This document shows, one piece after another, positions 43,453 to 53,336 of a stretch of 64,000 bases of DNA; the stretch's first letter is position 1; every line of letters starts with the position of its first letter. Made by a program: the position numbers and the translations under genes. This stretch comes from JBAYIE01 sp965279165 (GTDB lineage: Bacteria > Bacteroidota > Bacteroidia > UKL13-3): positions 124,001 to 188,000 of the forward strand of contig OZ257140.1 in assembly GCA_965279165.1 (NCBI GenBank). Direction: 5' to 3'. The notes beneath the pieces were generated by a model. That model saw nothing but the letters and a program-made list of their open reading frames with translations, did not search any database and was not told the origin of the DNA.

Positions 43453-46275
43453 ATGAAACAGTACAAATTATTTCTTATCTTATTGATTGGATGGTTTATC
43501 ACCTTCCCTTCTTTTGCTCAAGAGTTACCCGAAGCTGAATTGCAACGAACCTTAGAGTTATTCCCTAACGTACGTACCGGAAAACTACCAAACGGATTAA
43601 CGTATTATATCATGCAAAACAAGAAACCGGAGAATCGTATGGAACTTCGACTTGCAGTTAATGCCGGCTCAACATCCGAGGATCACGAGCAAGAAGGGTT
43701 AGCTCATTTTGTTGAACATATGGCGTTTAATGGTACAGCACATTTCAAGAAAAATGAGTTAGTTGATTATTTGGAATCGATAGGTACAAAATTTGGTCCT
43801 CACCTAAATGCCTATACCAGTTTTGATGAAACTGTTTATATGATGCAGGTACCAACCGATTCGGCACAACAATTCAATAAATCATTTCAGATTTTAGAAG
43901 ATTGGGCACACGGATTGAGCTTTGATTCTGTTGAAGTAAACAAGGAAAGAGGAGTTGTAATTGAAGAATGGCGTTTGGGACAAGGGGCTTTTGAACGCAT
44001 GCGCAACGAATACTGGCCTGTATTATTCAAAGGTTCAAGATACGAACAACGGTTACCCATTGGAAAAAAAGAAGTTCTGGAAAAGGCACCTGTAGCTAAA
44101 TTAAAATCATTTTATAAAGACTGGTATCGACCTAATTTAATGGCCGTAATTGCGGTGGGTGATTTTAATGTGGATGAGGTAGAACAAAAAATTATAGCCC
44201 ATTTTTCTAAGTTGGTTAATCCTGCAAAACCACGCCCATTAACCAATTGGGTGATTGCCGAGTCGCCAACCGTAGAAATAGCGAAAGCAAAAGATAAGGA
44301 AGCTCCTTATACCATGATTCAAATTATATACAAACACCCAACGGAAGATGTAGTTACAGAAGCGGATTACAGAAAACAATTGATGTATCGGTTATACAAC
44401 AACATGATTTCATCTCGTTTGGAAGAAATAATCAATAAACCGGACGCTCCATTTAATTATGCAGCTTCTTATTATGGTGATTTTGTGCGGTATAAAAACG
44501 CCTATGCATCTTTTGCGATTGTGAAAGAAAATAGCATCATGAGAGGACTTACAGCCTTGGTTGATGAAAATGAAAAGGTGATAAAATTTGGTTTTTCACC
44601 CGGCGAATTGGAAAGACAAAAGAAACAGATGTTGCGCGATTTGGAGAGACAGCAAAACGAACAAGACAAAACAGAATCTAGTCGCATTATTCCAAAAATT
44701 GTTTCTTACTATCTCGAAAAACAACCTTTTATAGGTCCTGCGAAAGAACTCGAATTGTATAACAAATATATTGGCTCTATTCGAATCGATGAATTTAACC
44801 AATTGGCGAGAAAATGGATTTCAAAGGATGGTTCCAATTGTACCGTGATCATTCAATCTCCGGCAAAACCGGGTATTAAAATCCCAACCGACGACGAAAT
44901 AAGAGACATGATTTTAACCGTAGGTAAACGCGATATTAAACCATATGACGATACAGAAAACAATACTCCTTTTATTGCCAAAATGCCCGTTCCCGGAAAA
45001 ATAAATGCTGAAAAAAGAGACAAGGAAACCGGTGTGGTTGAATATACCCTTTCCAATGGTGCAACAGTGGCATTTAAACAAACTGAATTCAAAAATGATG
45101 AAGTTCAATTGCGTGCTTTAAGTTGGGGAGGTAGTTCACTTTATCCATTAAGTGATGATGTAACTGCTTCGGAAGCATCCGGTATTATCAGTAATTCCGG
45201 ACTAGGCACCTATACCAATGCAGATTTAGATAAATATTTGAAAGGTAAAATTGCCAATGTTCGTCCTTATATCAGTGAAACCTCCGAAGGCTTATACGGC
45301 AGTGCAAGTCCCCAGGATTTAGAAACCATGATGCAGATGATTTACCTGTATTTTACTGCCCCACGTAAGGATACTTCAGGATATAAATCTTATATGGATC
45401 AGCAAAAAGCGTTTGTAGAGAACCGCTCGTTGGATCCTGAATCGGCTTACGATGATACCATCGAAGTTACCATGTCGAATTACCATCCTCGCAGAAGACC
45501 TTGGACACCGGCTTTATTAAAAGAGGTAAACCATAACAGGGCATATGAAATCTTTAAAGACAGATTTTCGGATGCTTCGGGTTTCAACTTTATGTTTGTT
45601 GGAAATATTCAGGAAGATATATTTAAAAAATTATGTACCGATTACCTCGCGGCATTGCCTTCAACTAATAAATCGGAAACTTGGCAGGATATTGGAATAA
45701 CTACTCCAAAAGGAAAAATTAAGAAGACTGTAAAAAAAGGTACAGAACCCAAAAGTACGGTAACCATGAAATTTACCGGCAATGCAACCTGGACTGCCAA
45801 AGAAAATATGGATATGAAAGTATTGCTCAAATTAATGAGCATTCGCTTACGTGAGGTATTAAGGGAAGAAAATAGTGGTACTTATGGGGTTAGTTGTTAC
45901 GGAGGCCTTAATCGCATACCTAAACAGGATTTTGCGGTAACCATTCAATTTGGATGTGCACCTGAAAACATCGACCGTCTCACAAAAGCCGCATTAAAAG
46001 TAATTGAAGAGGTACAAGCAACCGGTTGCGATGAAAAAAATCTGGTTAAAGTAAAAGAGACTTTCCGGCGTGAAAGAGAAGTGAACCTGAAAGAAAACAA
46101 CTGGTGGATGAATACCATCAGCCAGCATTACGCGATGAAAGACCCCTACCCTTCACAAAAAGAATTTGATGCCTATTTTGAAAATTTGAAGTCAGAAGAT
46201 TTTACAGCCGCGGCGAAGAAATATTTTGATAAAGAAAATTACGCCTATTTCACTTGGGTTCCTGAAACCAACTAA
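43453..46275 (+). CDS. M16 family zinc metallopeptidase (pitrilysin-like)
   Basis: This 940-residue exported protein has a signal peptide (MKQYKLFLILLIGWFITFPSFAQ) and two M16 halves. The first has the inverted zinc motif H85-FV-E88-H89 with a downstream EEWRLGQG acidic segment. The second (from about 515) lacks a zinc motif and has the R/Y-type segment LREVLREENSGTYGVS that binds substrate in active members. It should digest peptides in the periplasm. It lies in a run of peptidase and barrel genes on the same strand and is followed after 5 bp by the TonB-receptor-like gene. Confidence 0.93.
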   Translation: MKQYKLFLILLIGWFITFPSFAQELPEAELQRTLELFPNVRTGKLPNGLTYYIMQNKKPENRMELRLAVNAGSTSEDHEQEGLAHFVEHMAFNGTAHFKKNELVDYLESIGTKFGPHLNAYTSFDETVYMMQVPTDSAQQFNKSFQILEDWAHGLSFDSVEVNKERGVVIEEWRLGQGAFERMRNEYWPVLFKGSRYEQRLPIGKKEVLEKAPVAKLKSFYKDWYRPNLMAVIAVGDFNVDEVEQKIIAHFSKLVNPAKPRPLTNWVIAESPTVEIAKAKDKEAPYTMIQIIYKHPTEDVVTEADYRKQLMYRLYNNMISSRLEEIINKPDAPFNYAASYYGDFVRYKNAYASFAIVKENSIMRGLTALVDENEKVIKFGFSPGELERQKKQMLRDLERQQNEQDKTESSRIIPKIVSYYLEKQPFIGPAKELELYNKYIGSIRIDEFNQLARKWISKDGSNCTVIIQSPAKPGIKIPTDDEIRDMILTVGKRDIKPYDDTENNTPFIAKMPVPGKINAEKRDKETGVVEYTLSNGATVAFKQTEFKNDEVQLRALSWGGSSLYPLSDDVTASEASGIISNSGLGTYTNADLDKYLKGKIANVRPYISETSEGLYGSASPQDLETMMQMIYLYFTAPRKDTSGYKSYMDQQKAFVENRSLDPESAYDDTIEVTMSNYHPRRRPWTPALLKEVNHNRAYEIFKDRFSDASGFNFMFVGNIQEDIFKKLCTDYLAALPSTNKSETWQDIGITTPKGKIKKTVKKGTEPKSTVTMKFTGNATWTAKENMDMKVLLKLMSIRLREVLREENSGTYGVSCYGGLNRIPKQDFAVTIQFGCAPENIDRLTKAALKVIEEVQATGCDEKNLVKVKETFRREREVNLKENNWWMNTISQHYAMKDPYPSQKEFDAYFENLKSEDFTAAAKKYFDKENYAYFTWVPETN

Positions 46276-46280
46276 TAACG

Positions 46281-48167
46281 TTGAAAAGATTTGTTTTGTT
46301 TGTGTTTTTCGTATGCGGAGGGATTTCCTTCCGCATACTGGCACAAACCGACAGTCTTGCAATAGATGTAAAGCCTAGGGATGGCATAACCAATCTTAAG
46401 GCTATTACCAGCTGCCAACGACAAATAATTACCGCCGAACAAATTCGTTTGAGTGGTTATACGCAAATAACCGATTTACTGCAACTGTTGGATGCCGCTA
46501 CCTTTATTGATAATGGTAAAGCATATTGGAATATCCAATTAAACGGAACATCAAACTACCAGAATCCTGGAATAATCCTGATGTTAAACGGTCAGAAGAT
46601 TATGTACCAGGGTAATTTATCCTTGGCAATGCAACAACTCGGAATTAGCATACAGGAAGTGGAAAGCATGCAAATCATCCATACTCCGGATATGTATTTG
46701 GGAGAGTACGCGGATAAAGGAATCATCCATATCCTTACCAAAAAGAAATTTGAAGGATTCTCCTACCGTGGCTTTTTAGGAACCGGAATAACCGGTAAAG
46801 ACAAAGAACTTGATGGAACAGAACTAATCAACTACCATACATTTGGCTATGCCAAAAAGAATTTTACATCAAATTTTTCAATAGGCATTCAGCAATTAAA
46901 TAATTCTAAACAAGATTATACCAGCAGATTTGACCTTGGATACCAAAGTAAGAAGATGTTACAACAATTACAGGGAAATTTTGCTATATCGGATAGAAAT
47001 ATTTACAACAATAAGTTCAATTTAGGACGATACAATTTAGGTTATATTAATCAGTATAAAACCGGAGTGAAGAGTTATCTAAGAGCAAATATTAACCTTC
47101 ATTCTTCAGGTTATACATATCAATTAGGAAGATACCTTTCCGTTAATTCAAATGTTTTTTATCAGTTGAATCAACCTTACAAAAAAGACTTTATTCGCTT
47201 TCAAATAGGGTTTGCTCACGAATATTCTCATCAAGAAACCGATTACTATTTACTTAATGGTGATTTTAAGTTTCAACTATTTAAACCATATTTATCTTTT
47301 AGCCATCCATTAACACGCAAATCCTGGATAAGTAGTGATGTACAAATAATTACCAATCAAAAAAATATTGCCTATAAAACATCCTTAAGTTTGTACAAAC
47401 GAATCAGTATTATTTCCAATTGGAGTTTGGTGGCTTCGTATGCAGAGAGGCTAAATGAAGAGGATTTGTCTACCGGATTTCGGTACCCAAGTATATATTA
47501 TTTTAACTATTATACTTTGGAAATATTTCCAAGCAATGGGCCTAATTTTATCAACCCATATTACAAAAGCAACCAATTTACTTTTGATGCCAATTATGCC
47601 ATGAATATTGGGAACAATTTTAAATTTTACCTTACCTCGGGCATAAAATACTTGTTTAACCAACCGTATTATGAAAACGGAAGGATTATTTATGGCATCC
47701 AACAAGTTAGTTATGTATTGCCTAATTTTTACCACGATATGCAAACCTTCAATTGGGTAAATCGCTTCAACCTGCATTATGATGTATTGAGCAATATGTT
47801 TGTTGATTTTAACTATCTCTATACTTCCCAAATGAAAGGAGATGAAATTTTCATGTCGACCATTCCGAAACATAAAACAACCTTTATTATCAATTATAAG
47901 CTGCCTAAACAATTCCATTTGTGGAACCGTTTCTTTTATCAAAGTGCTACTACTAACTGGAATGGCTACAATTACAACGATGGAAACATTACCTATCCTG
48001 CCACATATGCCTCGCAATTTCTTTGGGATTTGGGCTTTTCAAGAAGTTTTTGGGATAACGCGCTTCAAATCAACCTGACCGGTAGAAATATACTCGACAA
48101 TGAAAATCCTTATGGCGATTTTGGGCATACGAGTATTATCCTTGGAATTGGCTTGGCCATTCGTTAA
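46281..48167 (+). CDS. TonB-dependent receptor-like outer-membrane protein
   Basis: This 628-residue protein starts at a TTG codon with a signal peptide (MKRFVLFVFFVCGGISFRILAQ). A plug-like domain (about 40-155) reads ITAEQIRLSGYTQITDLLQLL, ILMLNGQKIMYQG and EVESMQIIHTPDMYLGEYADKGIIHILTKK. A long barrel follows, ending GHTSIILGIGLAIR. It has no N-terminal carboxypeptidase-like domain and no clear TonB box, and is short for a SusC-type receptor. It lies 5 bp after the M16 peptidase, so uptake of peptides or a linked metal complex is possible but unproven. Confidence 0.72.
   Translation: MKRFVLFVFFVCGGISFRILAQTDSLAIDVKPRDGITNLKAITSCQRQIITAEQIRLSGYTQITDLLQLLDAATFIDNGKAYWNIQLNGTSNYQNPGIILMLNGQKIMYQGNLSLAMQQLGISIQEVESMQIIHTPDMYLGEYADKGIIHILTKKKFEGFSYRGFLGTGITGKDKELDGTELINYHTFGYAKKNFTSNFSIGIQQLNNSKQDYTSRFDLGYQSKKMLQQLQGNFAISDRNIYNNKFNLGRYNLGYINQYKTGVKSYLRANINLHSSGYTYQLGRYLSVNSNVFYQLNQPYKKDFIRFQIGFAHEYSHQETDYYLLNGDFKFQLFKPYLSFSHPLTRKSWISSDVQIITNQKNIAYKTSLSLYKRISIISNWSLVASYAERLNEEDLSTGFRYPSIYYFNYYTLEIFPSNGPNFINPYYKSNQFTFDANYAMNIGNNFKFYLTSGIKYLFNQPYYENGRIIYGIQQVSYVLPNFYHDMQTFNWVNRFNLHYDVLSNMFVDFNYLYTSQMKGDEIFMSTIPKHKTTFIINYKLPKQFHLWNRFFYQSATTNWNGYNYNDGNITYPATYASQFLWDLGFSRSFWDNALQINLTGRNILDNENPYGDFGHTSIILGIGLAIR
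46311..46338. repeat. Hairpin inside the start of the TonB-receptor-like gene
   Basis: GTATGCGGA (46311-46319) pairs with TCCGCATAC (46330-46338), with further pairing toward the loop. It lies within codons 11-20, in the signal peptide region, where a stem could affect translation initiation or premature termination. Confidence 0.4.
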
Positions 48168-48207
48168 TAGGTTTGTTAGGCTGAGGCTAAAACGATAAAT
48201 TCGCCGC

Positions 48208-49620
48208 GTGATTGTTCCATTGCACGATAAGATATTCTCTGAAATAAGCGAAGTGGCTACCAAACAAAATGCGAAAGTATTTGTGGTTGGCGGATATGTG
48301 CGTGATATTTTCCTGAAACGCAATTCGAAAGATGTTGATTTGGTAGTTTTGGGTGATGGAATTGCCCTGGCAAAAGCGTTTGCCGAAAGCCGGAAAGAAA
48401 AAACAGATTTTGCGTTTTTTAAAAATTTCGGAACGGCAATGGTACAAACCGGTGGCTGGGAGGTAGAATTTGTTGGTGCAAGAAAGGAATCCTATACACC
48501 CGATTCAAGAAAACCCTTTGTTGAACCCGGAACCTTGGTTGATGACCAATTGCGAAGAGACTTTACCATCAATGCCCTTGCCATAAGTTTAAACAAAGAA
48601 AATTATGGTGAATTGATAGATCCATTTGATGGACTTGCAGATATTGAACATAAAATTATTCAAACACCAACCGATCCGGATATTACTTTTTCCGACGATC
48701 CGTTGCGCATGATGCGCGCCATACGATTTGCAACCCAACTGCATTTCGAAATTGAAACACATACTTTCGATTCCATTTGCAGAAACAAAGACCGTATCTC
48801 CATTATTTCAATGGAAAGGATCAGCGACGAATTGAATAAAATACTGCTTTGTAAAAAACCATCCATCGGTTTAAACCTTTTGTTTGATGCCGGATTACTT
48901 GCATTGATTTTTCCGGAATTACATGCCATGCAGGGCGTTGAAACACGCAATGGCAAAGCTCATAAGGATAATTTTTACCATACCCTGATGGTATTGGATA
49001 ATTTATCAAAAGAGTCAAACGACTTATGGTTGCGATGGAGCGCCTTGCTGCATGATATTGCCAAACCGGTGACCAAAAAATATATTCTATCAGATGGCTG
49101 GACCTTTCACGGACATGAAGACAAAGGCTCGCGTATGGTAAAAGGAATATTCAGGCGTTTGAAATTGCCCTTAAACGAGAAAATGAAGTTTGTTGAGAAA
49201 ATGGTTAGTCTTCACCACAGGCCAAAAGCGCTTGCAGAAGATGGCGTAACCGATTCCGCCATTCGTCGTTTGATTGTAGATGCCAACGAAGACTTAGATG
49301 CCTTATTTACTCTTTGCCGAGCTGATATGACAACCAAAAACAACAGCAAACTAGAAAACTACCGTGAAAATTTACGCAATGTGCAGCAAATGGTTGCAGA
49401 TGTAACGGAAAGAGACACGCTAAGAAACTGGCAACCGCCAATAGATGGTTCACATATCATGGAAACTTTTGGTATTGGTCCGGGCAAAGAAATCGGAATC
49501 ATAAAAAGTGAAATAAGGGAATCTATACTGGAAGGCAAAATAAAAAACAACTTTGATGAAGCTTTTGCATTGATGTTAGAAATAGGAAATAAATTGGGAT
49601 TGAAACAAATAAAAATATGA
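48208..49620 (+). CDS. cca: CCA-adding / poly(A) polymerase-type tRNA nucleotidyltransferase with HD domain
   Basis: This 470-residue enzyme starts at GTG. The nucleotidyltransferase head has VVGGYVRDIFLKRNSKDVDLVV (about 24-45; catalytic Asp pair in DVD), followed by RRDFTINALA and DDPLRMMRAIRFA, the class II signature. An HD domain follows (about 255-380) with ALLHDIAKPVTKK. The class is shared by CCA-adding enzymes and poly(A) polymerases; CCA repair of tRNA 3' ends is the more likely role because no second homologue is in view. The stop overlaps the M48 gene by 4 bp. Confidence 0.88.
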   Translation: MIVPLHDKIFSEISEVATKQNAKVFVVGGYVRDIFLKRNSKDVDLVVLGDGIALAKAFAESRKEKTDFAFFKNFGTAMVQTGGWEVEFVGARKESYTPDSRKPFVEPGTLVDDQLRRDFTINALAISLNKENYGELIDPFDGLADIEHKIIQTPTDPDITFSDDPLRMMRAIRFATQLHFEIETHTFDSICRNKDRISIISMERISDELNKILLCKKPSIGLNLLFDAGLLALIFPELHAMQGVETRNGKAHKDNFYHTLMVLDNLSKESNDLWLRWSALLHDIAKPVTKKYILSDGWTFHGHEDKGSRMVKGIFRRLKLPLNEKMKFVEKMVSLHHRPKALAEDGVTDSAIRRLIVDANEDLDALFTLCRADMTTKNNSKLENYRENLRNVQQMVADVTERDTLRNWQPPIDGSHIMETFGIGPGKEIGIIKSEIRESILEGKIKNNFDEAFALMLEIGNKLGLKQIKI

Positions 49621-50447
49621 AAAAAACGATAGCTATATTTCTCTTTCTTGGTATGCTGGCAGCCTCTTGCAGCAAGTCGTCAAACGACGATGCGTTTGTA
49701 GACCCATGCGGAGGAACTTCTCCCGGCGGTTTGGTTAGCCTTTTAATTACTCCGGAAGATGATATAAAAATGGGGGAACAAACCAGGGATTATATTGAAA
49801 GTGATTCGAGTGGCATGAAGGTGATGGACTCGATTCTGTATGTTGCGGCATACAGACATATTTACCGCATCAGGGATTCCATTCTTAATTCAGGAAAGGT
49901 TTACTATAAAAAAACATTTCCTTGGCGTATCCGATTGATCAAAGATGATTCTACATTAAATGCATTTTGTACTCCAGGTGGCTTTATTTATGTGTATACC
50001 GGCATCATTAAATACCTTGATAATGAAACGCAATTAGCAGGAGTTATGGGACATGAAATTGCCCATGCCGACAGAAGGCACAGTGCCAATCAAATGATTA
50101 AACAATATGGGGTGGCCGGTTTGCTGGGTATTTTAACCGGAGGAAATCCGGGTCAATTAACCACACTTGCAACCAATTTATTGTTGTTAAAATACAGCCG
50201 TGATCACGAAAGAGAAGCCGACGATTATTCGGTTAGATTTTTATATCCTACCGTTTATGATCCAAGAGGTGCCAAATACTTTTTTGAAAAAATAGGAAGT
50301 AGTGGTGTGCCTGAATTTATCAGTACCCATCCGGATCCGGGTAACAGGGTAACAGCAATTGAACAGAAATGGAATTGTTTGGGTGGAAGAACCGACGGAC
50401 AAACTTTTGATGCTAGGTACCAGGATTTTAAGAATTCGCTTAATTAG
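49617..50447 (+). CDS. M48 family metallopeptidase lipoprotein
   Basis: This 276-residue protein has a lipoprotein signal ending MLAASC (C18) and a zinc motif HEIAH (146-150) with the third ligand Glu200 in HEREADDY. It resembles BepA/LoiP-type periplasmic M48 proteases, which clear misfolded outer-membrane proteins, but without a TPR domain. It overlaps the upstream cca-type gene by 4 bp (ATGA) and converges on leuS with a 12-bp gap. Confidence 0.88.
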   Translation: MKKTIAIFLFLGMLAASCSKSSNDDAFVDPCGGTSPGGLVSLLITPEDDIKMGEQTRDYIESDSSGMKVMDSILYVAAYRHIYRIRDSILNSGKVYYKKTFPWRIRLIKDDSTLNAFCTPGGFIYVYTGIIKYLDNETQLAGVMGHEIAHADRRHSANQMIKQYGVAGLLGILTGGNPGQLTTLATNLLLLKYSRDHEREADDYSVRFLYPTVYDPRGAKYFFEKIGSSGVPEFISTHPDPGNRVTAIEQKWNCLGGRTDGQTFDARYQDFKNSLN

Positions 50448-50459
50448 AGGGGAAAGGGA

Positions 50460-53282
50460 TTAGAGTACAATATTTACAATTTTCCCTTTCACAAAAATCA
50501 CCTTTTTGGGTGTTTTTCCTTCCAACCATTTAATTACTGTTTCATCTTTTAAAACAGTTTCTTCGATTTCTTTTGCATCGGTTTGCAATGAAAATTCGAT
50601 ATTGGTTCGGTGTTTTCCGTTTATGGAAATTGGGTAGCTAAACGTATCTTCAATTAAATATGCTGCATTAAATTCAGGGAATGTCGCATTCGCAATTGTA
50701 TCAGCATTACCAAGCGACTTCCACAATTCTTCAGTGATATGCGGGGCATAGGAATGCAAACAAATAAGCAGGTTTTCTAAAACACTTTTCTTGCTGCATT
50801 TAAGTTCGGTTAACTCGTTTACACAAATCATAAAACTACTCACTGAGGTATTAAACGAAAATCCTTCGATATCCTCTCCTACTTTTTTTATTAGTTTATG
50901 GAGCGCCTTTAATTCTTTCTTTTCTGCCGATGAATCTTTTACCAATAACTGTCCGTCTTGATCATAAAACAAGCGCCATAATTTTTTCAAGAACCGATGA
51001 ACACCTTCAATTCCTTGTGTACTCCATGGCTTACTTTGTTCTAAAGGACCTAAAAACATTTCATACAAGCGCAAGGTATCCGCACCGTAATCTTCTACAA
51101 TTTTATCCGGACTAACTACGTTGTGTTTTGACTTGGACATCTTTTCAACTTCGCTGCCACAGATATATTTCCCTTCTTCCAGTATAAATTCTGCAGTGTT
51201 ATATTCCTCTCTCCATAATTTAAATGCGTCAATGTCGAGCTCATCATTTCTTACCATGTTTACATCAACATGCAACGCTATGGTTTGAAAATCTTTGATT
51301 AATCCAACAGAAACAAATGTGTTTTTATCTTTTAAACGATACACAAAATTACTCCTACCCTGTATCATTCCTTGGTTTATCAGCTTTTGTGCCGGTTCCT
51401 GCATGGGAATAAATCCTCGGTCAAAAAGAAATTTGGTCCAGAATCTTACATACAATAAATGACCTGTTGCATGTTCGCTTCCACCCAGATATAAATCCAC
51501 ATTTTTCCAATATTCAATAGCTTCCTTCGATGCAAATTGATTGGGATTATGTGGATCCATATAGCGTAAAAAATACCACGACGAACCTGCCCAACCCGGC
51601 ATGGTAGTAGTTTCCAATGGATAGCCGCTAATGTCTGTACATCCCTTTTCTTCGTTCCATTTCCATTTATCCGCTCTTGCCAAAGGTGGTTCACCATCCT
51701 CGGTGGGTAAAAATTTATTTACCTCCGGTAACACCAAAGGAAGGTTGTTTTCAGGAATACAATATGGCATTCCATTCTTAAAATACACCGGAATAGGTTC
51801 GCCCCAATACCTTTGTCTGCCAAAGATGGCATCGCGTAAACGAAAATTGGTTTTCCCTTTTCCTAATTGTTGTTTCTCTATATATTCAATTGCCTTTTTG
51901 ATGGCATCTTTCACTTCGAGTCCATCCAAAAATCCGGAGTTTATCAATACACCTTCTTTTGCATCATAGGACGATTCTTCAATTGAAACCGGTTCATTAT
52001 CTGCGGGCTGAACCACTGCAACAACCGGCAATTCGAAGTAACGTGCGAAGGCAAAATCGCGAGAATCGTGTGCCGGTACTGCCATTACAGCCCCGGTTCC
52101 ATAACCTGCCAGCACATAATCAGCAACCCAAATTGGAATTTCCTTGCCGGTAAAAGGATGGATGGCATAAGAGCCGGTAAACTCACCACTGATTCGTTTC
52201 ACCTCTGTTTGTCTTTCACGTTCGCTGCGGTTTTTTACTTCATCCACATAGCCAATTACATTATCCATGCAATCGGCAGCTGTTATGGCTTCAAGCATTT
52301 CGTGTTCGGGTGCAATAACCAGAAAAGTTGCTCCGTATATGGTATCCGGACGGGTAGTAAACACTTCGATTTCTAGATTGGCATCCTGCACTTTAAAATT
52401 GATGCTTGCACCTTGCGATTTTCCAATCCAGTTGCGTTGCGATTCTTTGATACTTTCTGTCCATTCAATGGTATCCAAATCCTTTAATAACCTTTCGGCA
52501 TATGCCGTAATGCGCATGCTCCACTGGTTCATCAATTTTCGTTCAACCGGATAACCTCCTCGTTCACTGACTCCGTCTTTTACTTCATCGTTGCTTAAAA
52601 CCGTACCTAGTTGCGGACACCAATTAACATAAGCTTCACTCAAATAGGCCAGACGAAATCCAAGTAAAACTTTTTCTTTTTTGATGGCATCATAATTATT
52701 CCAATCAGAAGCTGAAAAGGGAGGAGAATCCAATTCAATACCCCCATTTAACGTGTGATCGTTAGAACCTTTATACCCGCTTTTAGAAAATATATCCACC
52801 AAAGTTTCGATTGATTCCGCTTTGTGTTTTTTATAATTAAACCAGGAATTAAACAGTTGAATAAATATCCATTGCGTCCATTTGTAATAAGATGGATCAC
52901 TGGTTCTAACTTCTCTTGTCCAATCGTAACTGAAACCAATTTTATCCAATTGATCTCTATATCTGGCAATATTGTTTTCGGTAGTTATAGCAGGATGCTG
53001 ACCGGTTTGAATGGCATATTGTTCGGCCGGTAACCCGAACGAGTCATAGCCCATTGGATGCAGCACATTAAAACCTTTCAGTCGTTTATAACGGGCATAA
53101 ATGTCGGAAGCTATATATCCTAATGGATGTCCAACATGTAAACCTGCACCACTTGGATATGGAAACATATCTAACACATAGCATTTAGGCTTTGCAGTAT
53201 TTTCAGAAACTTTGTATACCTGATTTGACCTCCAGTAATCTTGCCAGAATTGTTCTGTTTTTTTAAAATCGTACTCTTTCAT
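50460..53282 (-). CDS. leuS: Leucyl-tRNA synthetase
   Basis: This 940-residue class I synthetase charges tRNA-Leu. The HIGH-type motif is H49-V-G-H52 (PYPSGAGLHVGHPLGY). The editing domain contains TTRPDTIYGATFLV and AVPAHDSRDFAFA. KMSKS is at 714-718, preceded by a leucine-specific insertion, and a C-terminal anticodon-binding region follows. It is slightly longer than the E. coli enzyme. It lies 54 bp after the DUF4290 gene on the same strand; a weak 7-bp hairpin (53299-53318) is in the gap. Confidence 0.98.
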   Translation of the reverse strand: MKEYDFKKTEQFWQDYWRSNQVYKVSENTAKPKCYVLDMFPYPSGAGLHVGHPLGYIASDIYARYKRLKGFNVLHPMGYDSFGLPAEQYAIQTGQHPAITTENNIARYRDQLDKIGFSYDWTREVRTSDPSYYKWTQWIFIQLFNSWFNYKKHKAESIETLVDIFSKSGYKGSNDHTLNGGIELDSPPFSASDWNNYDAIKKEKVLLGFRLAYLSEAYVNWCPQLGTVLSNDEVKDGVSERGGYPVERKLMNQWSMRITAYAERLLKDLDTIEWTESIKESQRNWIGKSQGASINFKVQDANLEIEVFTTRPDTIYGATFLVIAPEHEMLEAITAADCMDNVIGYVDEVKNRSERERQTEVKRISGEFTGSYAIHPFTGKEIPIWVADYVLAGYGTGAVMAVPAHDSRDFAFARYFELPVVAVVQPADNEPVSIEESSYDAKEGVLINSGFLDGLEVKDAIKKAIEYIEKQQLGKGKTNFRLRDAIFGRQRYWGEPIPVYFKNGMPYCIPENNLPLVLPEVNKFLPTEDGEPPLARADKWKWNEEKGCTDISGYPLETTTMPGWAGSSWYFLRYMDPHNPNQFASKEAIEYWKNVDLYLGGSEHATGHLLYVRFWTKFLFDRGFIPMQEPAQKLINQGMIQGRSNFVYRLKDKNTFVSVGLIKDFQTIALHVDVNMVRNDELDIDAFKLWREEYNTAEFILEEGKYICGSEVEKMSKSKHNVVSPDKIVEDYGADTLRLYEMFLGPLEQSKPWSTQGIEGVHRFLKKLWRLFYDQDGQLLVKDSSAEKKELKALHKLIKKVGEDIEGFSFNTSVSSFMICVNELTELKCSKKSVLENLLICLHSYAPHITEELWKSLGNADTIANATFPEFNAAYLIEDTFSYPISINGKHRTNIEFSLQTDAKEIEETVLKDETVIKWLEGKTPKKVIFVKGKIVNIVL

Positions 53283-53336
53283 CCCGTAAACATTGCAGAT
53301 AAAGGTATATGCCTTTATAAATTAAGTTAGAAATAA

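Noticed and set aside
47451..48017. A 188-codon open frame antisense to the TonB-receptor-like gene.
   Set aside because: It has no domain or signal and lies fully inside a well-supported gene on the other strand.
53299..53318. A 7-bp hairpin between the DUF4290 gene and leuS as a terminator.
   Set aside because: No T-run follows on the minus strand and the genes are only 54 bp apart, so read-through is more likely.
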